A stretch of 64,000 nt of DNA from Thermoplasmata archaeon (GTDB lineage Archaea > Thermoplasmatota > Thermoplasmata > UBA10834), in NCBI GenBank assembly GCA_029864565.1, contig JAOTTD010000003.1, forward strand, positions 1-64,000, read 5' to 3'. Within the stretch, counting starts at the first letter, position 1. Each line of letters opens with the position of its first letter. Positions 9,289 through 25,700 of the stretch are shown here, in pieces. The notes below the pieces were generated by a model. The model did no database searches. It was not told the DNA's origin and worked only from the letters and a program-made list of their open reading frames with translations. A program made the position numbers and the translations under genes.

Positions 9289-12200
9289 GATAGTGAGGGA
9301 ACTAGTTGAGACCTATTTTCGAGAGCGCAGCATCGTGAACCACCACATAGCCTCATACAACGACTTCCTGCCCACGCTGGACCACCCCAACAGCAGGATG
9401 CAGAAGATCGTGGATAACGTGCGTGCATCGCCAGACGAGTCGTACCGCGGAGTGATACGCCTCGATCCGGACAGGACTGAGGGCAAGATCATCGAGATAC
9501 GCCTCGGCCGCAAGAGGGACGAGAAGACGGGCCTAGTCGACCCTAACGCGAGGCCGACCATATCCGTGGGCCGGCCAGTCATCAAGGAGGCCAACGGCGC
9601 CACGCACGCTCTGTTTCCGATGGAGGCGCGTCTTAGGAATCTGAACTACTCCGCCCCAATCTACCTTGAGTTCACGATTGTGGAGGATGGCATCGAGCGC
9701 GAACCTGAGAAGGTGCAGATCGGCAGCCTTCCGGTCATGATCAAGTCGAAGAAGTGCAACCTGCACAGAGACAACCTCGACCTCGACAGGGAACCCACCG
9801 ATGAGGAGATGACCAAGTTCCTCGCGACGATGGGTGAGGACCTGTGCGACCCAGGTGGATACTTCATCATAGGTGGCACGGAGCGTGCGCTGATATCACT
9901 CGAGGACCTCGCCCCCAACAGAGTGATGGTCGAGCTGAACGAGAGGTATGGCACGAGCCTTCACGTCGCTAAGGTGTTCTCGCAGAGGGAGGGCTATAGG
10001 GCGCTCACTCTGATGGAGAAGAAGAAGGATGGAGTGCTCGTCGTATCGGTGCCCGCGGCATCCGGACAGATCCCGTTGATAGTCCTCATGAAGGCGCTGG
10101 GTATGGAGAGTGATGAGGAGATCTACAGGGCCATCGTCTCGGACCCTCAGATGGCGAACATCGTGTACGCCAACATAGAGGAGTGCCAGAACAAGAAGCT
10201 CTACCCTCCGAACGGCATATTCACAACGGAGGACGCGATCCTATTCCTCGAGCGCAAGTTCGCGACCGGCCAGGCCAAGGAGTACCGGGCCAAGAAGGTC
10301 GAGAGCATCATCGACAGGTCACTGCTTCCACACCTCGGCGACACGCCGGATGTGCGGCTCAAGAAGGCCATCTTCCTGGGAAGGGTTGCTAGGACCATCC
10401 TCGAGATGGAGCTCGGGAAGAGGAAAGAGGACGACAAGGACCATTACGCAAACAAGCGTCTTAAGCTCGCGGGCGACCTCATGGAGGACCTGTTCCGCGT
10501 GGCGCTCACGAACCTCATCAAGGACCTGAAGTACCAGTTGGAGAGGGGCTACACCCGCAAGAAGGGCCTGAGGATATCCTCCGCGATCAGACCTGACCTG
10601 TTGACTCACAGGCTGCTGCACGCTTTTGCCACAGGCAACTGGGTCGGAGGCAGAGCCGGCGTGTCCCAGCTCTTGGACAGGACGTCTAACATGAGCGCTC
10701 TCTCTCATCTGAGAAGAGTCACATCTCCTCTTACGAGGAGCCAGCCGCATTTCGAGGCGAGAGACCTTCACCCTACTCAATGGGGCAGGCTCTGCCCGAA
10801 CGAGACGCCGGAAGGTCAGAATTGTGGTCTCGTAAAGAACTGTGCACTGATTATCGACGTGTCCGAGGGGACGGACGAGAAGGAGATAATCTGGCTGCTC
10901 CGAGACCTTGGCGTGAGAGAGGTCAGTGAGCATCAGACGACGGAGACGAGGGTCTATACCAACGGTGACCTGATCGGCCTGCACGACAAGCCGAGGGAGC
11001 TGGTGGAGGAGATACGCCAGAGGCGTCGTTCTGGGCTTCTTTCTCCCGAGGTGAACATACGTTTCGACCTCAACATGAACGAGATCATTATCAACTGCGA
11101 CGAGGGGAGGCTCAGACGTCCGCTACTCGTCGTGCGCAATGGGAAGACAATCATGACCCGGAGGCATCTCGAAGATATGCACTCCGGCAAGGCGAAGTGG
11201 TCCGACCTCATCCGCGAAGGCGTCGTTGAATGGGTCGACGCGGAGGAGGAGGAGGACTCGTACATCGCCATCACAGCCTACCAGACGCCAGAGCGGTGCG
11301 AGCACTGCAGCAAGATACTGTCGGCATTAGACGTCGACTGGAAGAATCCTGGCGACGATGGGCGCATCGCTCTCGAGTGCAAGGCGTGCGGGGGTACGAC
11401 GCAGACGGCGTCGCTTCTGACTGACGGACACACTCATCTAGAAACCGATCCGATGGTCATCTTGGGGGTCTGTTCCGCAGTGGTTCCGTATCCCGAGCAC
11501 AACTCGAGCCCGAGAGTCACAATGGGCTCCGGAATGGCGAAGCAGTCGCTGGGCCTCAGCTCTTCGAACTACAGGATCAGGCCGGACACAAGAAGTCACA
11601 TGCTGCACTATCCACAGAAGCCGCTTGTGACAACCAAGCCGATGGAATTCGTAAACTTCGACCGCAGACCAGCGGGGCAGAACTTCGTCGTCGGCATTCT
11701 GTCGTACCAGGGGTACAACATGGAGGACGCGGTCATCATGAACAAGTCCTCCGTCGAGCGCGCACTCGGGCGGTCCAGTTTCATGAGGACCTACCGAGCG
11801 GAGGAGCGGAGATATCCTGGCGGGCAGGAGGATCATTTCGAGATACCCAGCCCGGATGTCAGGGGCGCGAGAGCGGACCTCTCGTACAGCAATCTTGGCG
11901 AGGATGGCCTCATCAGTCCAGAGACGAGGGTCGATGGAGGGGACGTGTTGATAGGCAAGACGTCGCCACCGAGGTTCCTTGAGGAGGAGGCGGATTTCCT
12001 CACACCGCAGAAGAGGAGGGAGACGTCCGTTACCGTCCGTCCCGGGGAGAAGGGATGGGTCGACAGCGTGATGCTCACAGAATCAGAGAACGGCTCCAGA
12101 CTGGTCAAAGTGAAGGTCAGAGACGAGCGTGTACCTGAGCTGGGGGACAAGTTCGCCTCGAGACACGGCCAGAAGGGCGTAATCGGCCTGCTGGTGGATC

Positions 12201-12879
12201 AGCAAGACATGCCGTTCACCGAAGACGGTCTGGTGCCAGACCTGCTGATCAACCCGCATGCGGTCCCGTCGAGAATGACGGTGGCGCACGTGCTGGAGAT
12301 GATCGGAGGCAAGGTCGGCTCGATGGAGGGCCGGGTCATCGATGGCACTTCTTTCAGCGGCGAGCGCGAAGAGGCGCTCAGGGACGCGCTCGTGAAGAAC
12401 GGTTTCAAACACAACGGCAAAGAGGTCATGTACGACGGCATCACTGGCATGATGATCGAAGCGGAGATATTCGTCGGCGTCATCTACTACCAGAAGCTGC
12501 ATCACATGGTCTCTGGCAAGCTGCATGTCCGGAGCAGGGGACCAGTACAGATACTCACCAGGCAGCCAACTGAGGGTCGTTCCAGGCAGGGCGGACTCAG
12601 GTTCGGAGAGATGGAGAGGGACTGTCTTATCGGCCACGGCGCGGCCATGGTCATCAGGGACAGGCTTCTCGACGAGTCCGACGGCACGCTGCAATACGTT
12701 TGCGGCAACCCGAACTGTGGTCACATAGCGATTCTGGATAGGCGAGGCACGTTCAGGTGCCCCGTCTGCGGCAACAACTCGAAGATATACCAGGTGCAGA
12801 CCTCGTACGCCTTCAAGCTGCTGCTCGACGAGCTGCTGTCGCTTGGCGTCGTCATGCGCTTACAACTGGAGGATTTGAA

Positions 12880-12883
<4 letters not shown>
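9272..12883 (+). CDS. rpoB: DNA-directed RNA polymerase subunit B (undivided); start may be GTG 9293
   Basis: [67 protein letters not shown]-terminal zinc ribbon. Confidence 0.97.
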
Positions 12884-17390
<4,507 letters not shown>

Positions 17391-17394
<4 letters not shown>

Positions 17395-17828
17395 GTGGTC
17401 GTATGGGCGACATCACCTTTACGGGGGATACCCTCCGGTATATTTCTCTTTTCGAGAAGATCACGAACACGCAGGTGAAGGACTGTCTCGAGACGGAAGA
17501 GAAGCTAGTCTTCGTCGTCGAGAAGAACCAGGGAAGCAGGGCGGTCGGCAAGAAGGGAGAGAACGTCATCCGTCTGAAGAACCTCACTGGGAAGGACATC
17601 CACGTCATTGAATACTCGGACGATCCCGAGACGTTCATACGTAACGTCTTCCACACTTACAGCGTGCAAGGGGTGTCATTGGAGAACAGGGGCAACATCG
17701 TGCACGCGACGGTCACCGTCGACCCCAAGGTCAAGGGCAAAGCGATCGGCAAGAACGGCAAGAACCTGAGGATCGCACGAGAGGTGGTCAGCCGGCACCA
17801 CAACGTGCACAGCATCAGCGTCGCCTGA
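17391..17828 (+). CDS. NusA-like KH-domain transcription termination protein
   Basis: GSRAVGKKGENVIRLKNLTGKDIHVIEY and KVKGKAIGKNGKNLRIAREV KH motifs; operon context. Confidence 0.92.
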
Positions 17829-18876
17829 TAGGCCTCCTCTCGACCTCCAGCCTGTCAGCGGTCGGATATTCTTCGACGATGTATGATTCGAGCGGGAGCT
17901 CTGGCGCGATCTCCTCGAGCACCCATGCGGCGACCTCGAGGCGCCTCTTCTCGTGGTCGTGCCACATGAGCTCGGGAGGCACCTCGTAATTCTTCCGCAG
18001 GGAATTCATCGCGTTCACTGGGTCGTCCGTCTCGATAACGCCTTTGATCAGGGTCGAGTCTTCGGTGACGATCTCGTGGGGCTTCTTGACGTTCCTCGCC
18101 CTTCTGGCTATCCTGTTCCTCAGCTGGACGCCGTCCTTAAAGGCGGAGGAACAGTAATGCAGCGGTACCGTGTGCTCCTCTCTCAGCAGCCTCATCGCGA
18201 GTTCCTCGCTTCCCGCCACTCCGGAGGAGACGTCGTCCTTGACATCCATGCCCAGATGCCTCAACGCCCTCCAGTTCGTCTCAGAGAACTCCAACTCGTT
18301 CAGGTTGACGAAGCCCAACCCTGCCGCCGAGGCGAAGGATATCACAGCCGACAGATCATCCTCCTTCCCCGGGATGACAGGTATCTCCAGTCCGACCGCC
18401 ATGCCTTCCTCTATCGAGGCATTCACAGCCTCCGCGAAAGCCGTTCTGTTCAGCCTCTTCCACATGCCAACGGGCGGATGGAATCGTATCTCGTCCAGGC
18501 CGGCCCTCGCGACGCGTCTCATCCTGCGAGGGTCGGTCGTGGAAGTGTACAGGTGGATATGATGTTCCTGGCCGAACTCGCGTTTGAGTGTCCTTATGGC
18601 GTTGACGGTCAGGTCGATGACTGCCATTGGATCTCCTCCGGTTATCCCCGTTCCGAGAGCGTCAATCGTCCTGGCCTCTTCGACCGCTTCCGAGATACGG
18701 TCGATCCCTCTCTCGTTCGCGAAGAACACGTTGCGCCCCTTCTTGCTCAGAGATAGCGGGCAGTACCAGCATCTGCGGGCGCACTTGCCGGTCACCAGGA
18801 GCACTAGTTTCGCCCCCTTCTCACACAGGACACACCCTTCTGGAAGCGCGTCGGTATATGCGGACCCCTTCTTCAT
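17815..18876 (-). CDS. Radical SAM protein (COG2108-like)
   Basis: VTGKCARRCWYCPLSLSKKGRN CxxxCxxC motif, GTGITGGDPM; start chosen at internal Met. Confidence 0.8.
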   Translation of the reverse strand: MKKGSAYTDALPEGCVLCEKGAKLVLLVTGKCARRCWYCPLSLSKKGRNVFFANERGIDRISEAVEEARTIDALGTGITGGDPMAVIDLTVNAIRTLKREFGQEHHIHLYTSTTDPRRMRRVARAGLDEIRFHPPVGMWKRLNRTAFAEAVNASIEEGMAVGLEIPVIPGKEDDLSAVISFASAAGLGFVNLNELEFSETNWRALRHLGMDVKDDVSSGVAGSEELAMRLLREEHTVPLHYCSSAFKDGVQLRNRIARRARNVKKPHEIVTEDSTLIKGVIETDDPVNAMNSLRKNYEVPPELMWHDHEKRRLEVAAWVLEEIAPELPLESYIVEEYPTADRLEVERRPIRRR

Positions 18877-18983
18877 TCTCGTCGTCTTTGTCACTGATCT
18901 ACCGTATCTGCGCCGCCACGATAAATCGTCTTTCGACGTACCAACGCAAAAGGCTATTATCCCGGCTTGTGATGGCATGCTTC

Positions 18984-19625
18984 ATGGAGAAGAGGACGAG
19001 GGTGATACTCGCGCTAGATGTGACGTCCAGTGAGGAGGCGATGCGCGTGGTCGGAGCGGCTGCTGACTACATCGACGCTGTGAAGACAAATTGGCCTTTG
19101 ACGCTGGCTGCGGGCCCGGAGATAATAACTCAGCTCTCCAAGGTCAAGCCGGTCGTGTGTGACATGAAGATAGCGGACATCCCGAGCATCAACCGGCTCA
19201 TCGTCGAGCAGGCAATGGCTAGGGGTGCAAGCGCCGTCATATGCCACGGCTTCCCCGGAGAGGACTCCGTCAAGGCCTGTGTAGAAGCCTCCAAAGGGTC
19301 GGTGTACGTCGTCACCGAGATGAGCCATCCGGGGGGGAAGCAGTTCACCGCGCCAATCGCGGATAGGCTCGCGGAGATCGCCAGAGTGGCGGGCGCCCGA
19401 GGGATCGTGGCTCCGGCGACCAGGCCCGAGAGGATAGCCGCCTTGAGGGCGATCATCGGAGACCTCGAGGTCATCAGCCCCGGAGTCGGCGCTCAGGGGG
19501 GCAAAGCATCGGACGCTCTGAGGGCAGGCGCAGACTACGTGATAGTCGGCAGGACAATTTATCAGGCGAACGACCCGCGTGAGGCTGCCCGGCAGGTCGC
19601 CGAAGAGGCGCGGACTGTCGAGTGA
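18984..19625 (+). CDS. pyrF: Orotidine 5'-phosphate decarboxylase
   Basis: VILALDVTSSEEA, VVCDMKIADIPSINRL, GADYVIVGRTIYQANDP. Confidence 0.92.
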   Translation: MEKRTRVILALDVTSSEEAMRVVGAAADYIDAVKTNWPLTLAAGPEIITQLSKVKPVVCDMKIADIPSINRLIVEQAMARGASAVICHGFPGEDSVKACVEASKGSVYVVTEMSHPGGKQFTAPIADRLAEIARVAGARGIVAPATRPERIAALRAIIGDLEVISPGVGAQGGKASDALRAGADYVIVGRTIYQANDPREAARQVAEEARTVE

Positions 19626-19765
19626 AACCGCCCGCCAAACGCCTGCGCCGGGCAGCATGGTAAATCGTGACGTGCCAGATGGTCAGAATTGACCAAGTCA
19701 AAGACACGGTCCTCTCCGATAACGTATATATAGCCCTCCCGGTATCGTGGGGCTACTATCTCTAG

Positions 19766-22700
19766 GTGGAAGTACCGTTGGCTGAGACAAGGGATGATCC
19801 TCCTAGGCCGCTTCTGTCCAGGCTTTTTCGCGGGGGGGAAGCGCCTACCGAGTTCAGGAAGTGGATCGGGGCGAATTGGTCCGCATTAGCCATGCTGGTC
19901 TTCATATTCCTGCTCGCACTTTTCGTACGGTCGTACTTCGCCTTCGAGATGAGCGCCGACAATGACTACATCGTGTCCGGCGGTTCCGACTCATACTATT
20001 GGAGGAGACTCATCGATTACCACGTCGAGACCGGGGATTCCATGTACAGGGATCCGCTCATCAACTTCCCGGCTGGACTGAGGAACCCCAGACCTCCGCT
20101 GTACAGCATGTCCGTCGCTCTGCCTGCGGTGATGGCAGAGGGCCTGTTCGAATCGATCAGCGACTCGATAGGCTTCATGTTCGTGTGGTCAACGGCTTTT
20201 TGGGGCGCGCTGACCGTCGTGCCAGTGTACTTCCTGGGCAAGGAGACTTTCGGCAGAAGGGCAGGGCTTGTCGCGGCGTTCCTTCTGGCGCTGACACCTA
20301 GCCACGTCCAGAGGAGCGTACTGTCGAACGCTGACCACGACGCGCTAATCCTGTTCTTCATCGTCCTCACTTTCTACCTGTTGCTCAGGGCGATTAAGGT
20401 TCAAGAACACCTCAGATGGGTCGACGATTGGAGGAGCCTATCGAGCATCCGCTCCGGGCTGGGATCATACCTGGCGCGGAGCAGAGTCGCTGTACTCTAT
20501 GCGTTCCTTGCTGGCACCGCTTTCGGATGCGTGATTATGGCCTGGGTCGGATTCGCGTATGTCGCGGTGCTTATCCTGGCATACTTGCTGATCCAGATTC
20601 TCCTCAACAGGTTCAAGAACATCGACTCGTTAAGTGTGACGATAATCGTCTTCATAGTGATGGGCTTCGGCTTCCTGATATCGTTCCCGGTGTACTTTGA
20701 GCAGTCTCTTATTGCTACGAGGTTCGACGTCCCTGTTTACCTGTTCCTCGCGGCTATAGTCTTCGCGATGATGTTCGTGGCCTCCAGAGACATCCCATGG
20801 ACGATTGTCATTCCGACGGTGGCCATGTTGCTGATCATCGCCGTGTTGGGGATCAGCGTGGTATATCCAGCTCTTGGAGAAGCCATTTTGACAGGGCAGG
20901 GGTACTTCGTTCAGAGCAAGTTGTATTCGACGATTGCGGAGGCGCGCGCTCCCGAGTTCAGCGAGCTGGCGATGTCATTCGGCATGGTGACCTTCTTCGT
21001 CTCGTTGATTGGCCTGTTCTACGCGATAACGAAGGTCCCGAAACAGACGACTGCGGGGTCGATATTCATAGTCGTCTGGCTGAGCGCGGCCATATTCATG
21101 GCCCTCTCCGCAGGCAGGTTCATGTTCAACGCCGCTCCGGCGTTCGCAATCGCTGCTGGATGGGTGTTGATCATCATGATCGACAAACTGGACTTCGGAA
21201 GCGTCAGGAAGTCCCTCACTGGGGCCAGCGGCTCGTTGAGACAGATCTTGCGCAAGAGCATCAAGATTCGCCATGTCGTCGGTGCGCTCTTCCTCGCGTT
21301 CTTCGTAGTGATGCCGAATGTGTGGTATAGCATCGACGCTGGTATCCCGTCCGAGTCCAAGAGGGAGTACGACAAACAGGTCTACTTCAGCATGCCGAGC
21401 TTCATGAGACCCAGCGATTATGATTCATACAATGGCTCCAACTGGTACCTCGGAGCTTTCGGCTATTCGCTGCCGCTGCCCAGTCAGTACTACCCCGCCG
21501 CGTGGGACTGGTTCTCCAAACAGGACGCGGACATCTACCCAGCAACGAGCCGCCCTGCATACGTCGCGTGGTGGGACTACGGTTTCGAGGCGGTTCAGGA
21601 GGGCAAACATCCGACCGTCGCGGACAACTTCCAGAACGGATACCAGCTAGCTGGCAACGCAATCATGGCCCAGGGTGAGGAGGATGCGATTGCCCTGTTC
21701 GCCTTCGAGCTGGCGCAAGTCGGATATGCCGAAGCGGAATATCACGACAAGATCGCGTCGCTCTTCGACAAATACGGCATCTCCGGCGAGCAGATGGCCT
21801 TTGCATTCCGGGGGCAAGCACAAGAGATCATTGATGAGGTCGTCGGCGACCCCGACAGATACGGACCCATGGCCAGCGATATGAGCGCTATGAACGCGCG
21901 GATAGTATTCGGCAGGGAGGTGCTCGCCGATGCCGGCATCGACTCGCTCGTGTCGTTCTACGACGATCTGTGCGATCTCCTCAACTGGGAGATACGCTAC
22001 TTCAACGTTGATTCGCGACTCTTCCCGATATCCGCGATGAACACGGGTATCTTCTACGCACCCGCGAAGCTTTCGGACCGACGCATATACGGCGGATCGA
22101 TTCCGGTCGACTTCTTTGACATCAAGGCAGTCACGAGCCAGGGGCAGACGATAGACCTTGATCTCGTGACTCCGAGCATGTCTATCGTGGACTACAAGAT
22201 AGCGTACAACGACATGTTCTACGATAGCATGTTCTACAGGGCGATGTGCGGGTTCAGCGGCTCGGAGGTGGGAGCCTCTGACGATGGACTCCCTGGCTAC
22301 AGCGGGTCTACCTCGTCGGGGGATTGTATGCCTGGCTGGAACATGACGCATTTCAGGATGGTCTACAGGACCGCCTTCTACAATCCCTACCCATCGGATC
22401 TCGTCCAGCTCCATCAGGATGCGTGGACTGCCGTCAGTTACGACGAGGCGCAAGACCTCATCGAGAGGATAAGCTCCGGCGAAATCGAAGGGGTAATCGA
22501 CAAGAGTGCAAGAACGCTCTATATGAGTGGAACTGTGTTCCTCGAATATTATCACGGCGCGTATTTGAACGGCACCGTGACGACCGAGGAGGGCGATATT
22601 GTCTCAGGCGTGAGGGTGACGATTCAGGACGAGTACGGAATCCCGCACGACACATGCCTGACCGATGGGGATGGACGGTATTCGCTCATTGCGCCGTTCG

Positions 22701-25700
22701 GTGATGTGGACCTCGTTGTGTCTTCCGGGAATGACGCGCGGAACACTGCGCTTCAGGGCAGCCAGGTAATGACCACGTACGAGTTCACAGTCACCGATGA
22801 CCAGGCCATGCGAATCAAGCAGGACCTTGACCTCGATGGAGTGTACGACTACATCATCACAAAGGATTGCGTCATAGAGGGTGGAGCGCTCTCAGGCGAC
22901 GTGTTCTGGGATCTCAATTTGGACGGTAACTATACCGTCTCCGATGACGACACTGTACCTGAGGGCGTCATCGTGGCTGAAGACCTCGTGAGCGGCGAGC
23001 AGACGACCGGGGACATTGCGGATGGCCACTTCAGCATGCAGCTCTCGCCAGGAAAGTACAGGGTGTTGGCGGAAGTTCTAGATGTCAAGATCGTGATGTC
23101 CGAACAATACAACGTCTCTTCGGGCGGCAGAGAGGAGCTCAGCCTGCCATTGAAACCATCTACCCTGACGGGCAATGTAACCACCACGGATGGCACACCA
23201 GTTGAAGGCATGGAGCTTCGGCTTGAGAGCCCGTTCTACGACTGTGAGTTCACTGCCGTCACAAACGAATCTGGCACTTACCTGTTTTCGAAGGTTCTAG
23301 CGGGCAAGTACTCCTTGGTCACCGATGATCCTGAACTCATGCTCTTCAACGAGCGAATGTCCCTCGACGAAGGGGTTTCAACCGAACGCGATTGCACGGC
23401 GTTTGAGAGAGTCACGGTCAAGTACAGAGTGACATTGAACGGGACCGCCGTGCCTTACGCTCCGTACACGATCCACAACGTCTACTATCCCAGGCAATAT
23501 CTCTCTGGCACCGCCGACCGGTTCGGGTGGGTCGAGGCGAATGTCCCGCGTGGATACTGGACCATCTACTCTGCGAATTCGTACGGAGGGCGCGAATCCG
23601 CCGGTTACGTGTCGGTTGACTGCATGTCGGCCGATTATGTGTCTGGAACGCTGGCGCTCGAACCCGCGTTTGTTGTCGAAGGCTCCCCTAGGGGGGTTCG
23701 GAGCACACTTGTAGAGAATACATTCGTCGTGTTCGTGGCAGAGGACGGAACGAGACTGTTCTGGTTGACGAACAGCATCGGAATTTTCGACGCTCGACTT
23801 CCGGCTGGTGAGTATGATGTCCTGTGTTGGGCGGTCGTCGGTGATGCCGCATATTCCGGTCACCTCGCGGTCGATTCGGACATGTATGACCTGCGCTTCT
23901 ACGGTAAAAGGGCGGTAATTGTCACCGGCGACATATGGATGGACCATGACAGCACTGGGTCGGTCGCAGCATCAGAGGCCGGCGCTTATGCGCTGGTCAA
24001 GGTCACTGACGCCTACGGCAGGACATACACCACTAGGGCGGACGAAGAGGGCGACTACAGAATCATGGCTGTCGAAGGTTCCAGGATTACCTTATCTTTG
24101 GGCGACCTCGGGTACAGCCAATGGAGCGTGCCAGGGCTGTTTGGCGACGATGCGACCAATGTCACGCTGTTGGCCGCGCCAGATGATTTGGAGGTTACGG
24201 GGCGGCTGACCTGCGACGGGATTGGCGTGCGCAATGTCGAGGTCGCGTTCCTTCCGGACCTGATCACTCTATCGCCAGTCTATGCCGTCACGGGCACGGG
24301 TGGCTACTTCACCGCGTATCTGCCGCCGTCGGATTACAGCGTGGAGGTCAACCACGAATCCTTCCTGGGCGACGGCTCTTGGATACAGTACCAATCATAC
24401 GAGACATTTGCACCGTCTGGCGAAGGGGCCGTATACGACATTTACGCGGTCAAGAGAGTCGAACTCCACGGAGCGGTTCTGGGCGCTGCGAGCGACATCG
24501 ATGTGACGCTCGAGGGTCTTGAGAAAGTTCCTGTGGACGTGGATGGCTTCACGTATTCCGCGTTCGTGCAGCCCGGGACCTACTATCTGTATGCTTCAGG
24601 GAAGACTGGTGATACGGACTATGCAAAGATGGTCCTTGCCGAGGTGGCCGTCGGCTCAACGCAGTTCGACATCAATCTGGAGCAGGCGTTTAACGTGTCG
24701 GGCGTTGCATACATAGGCTCCGTCGCCTCGACGAAACCGGTAACGGTGACTGCTATCACAGCCGACGGTGCCCACGTCACGGTCATGTCCTCTGCCTCGG
24801 GGGCGTTCGCAATTCAGCTGCCGCCCGGAACGTACGCGATGGAGAGTGTCCTGGAATCGACCATGACGGTGGAAGACCGAATCCTGTACGTCGAATACAC
24901 CGCGTCGGATATCGTCAGTGTCGTTTCGGACAACACCATTTTCAACCCACATCTTGAGATGTGGTTGGACAACGCAACGATATCTGGGACAGTCACTGGC
25001 GTTGACGGCCTGCCAACACAGGCACAGATTGTGCTTACTCCCAACACGAAATACGGCCTCGGGGCGGTCCTCTATACCGACTCCTCTGGCAAATTCACCG
25101 CTGCTGTGCAGCCGGGTGATTACACCGTGCTCGTGAAGCGCCTTCAGGACAGAAGCGTCTCGCTCGGATTCGTGGAGATAGCCAGGAACAGTGTAGTGGA
25201 CCACGACGTTGAGCTATCAGCCGGGGAGTACCTGTCTGGAAGAATCACGACGAAGGGCGTGGGTGTTCAAGAGACCTTAGCTGTATCCAGCGGCGACTCG
25301 AGCCTGTCGGCCCAGAGCGACTCTCAGGGATACTTCTCAGTGTTGGTGCCGTCGGGGAAGTACTCGCTTTCAGCTAGGACAGAGAGGGCCGAGGCCGGGA
25401 TGACTATAGACTACTCCCTGACCAAGACCGTCGAAGTGGCGACGACGGATGTGTTCGTCGACTTCGCCCTGACAAGGAACAACATCCGTTCGGTCTCGGC
25501 AAGCTGGAATTCATCAGTCGCGCTGCCTGCACGCCCTGGTGAGAAGGTGTCCTACTCATTCACGGTAGAGAACACGGGCAACATCGGCGACGATTACACA
25601 TGCCGGTTCCTCGGTAGTGGCTTCGATGTGGAATTCAGTCCGGAATCGCAGTTCATCGATTTCGGCACGAATGGCAACAAAGCAGTCTTCGTCGTCGAGA

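Noticed and set aside
21647-22555. 302-aa minus-strand ORF within aglB
   Set aside because: Antisense to the catalytic/soluble region of aglB; His/Arg-rich shadow translation with no domain.
22540-25480. Tandem DNA repeats in the aglB C-terminal region
   Set aside because: The protein modules share a pattern but are highly diverged; I see no near-identical DNA repeats, CRISPR-like spacing or VNTR.
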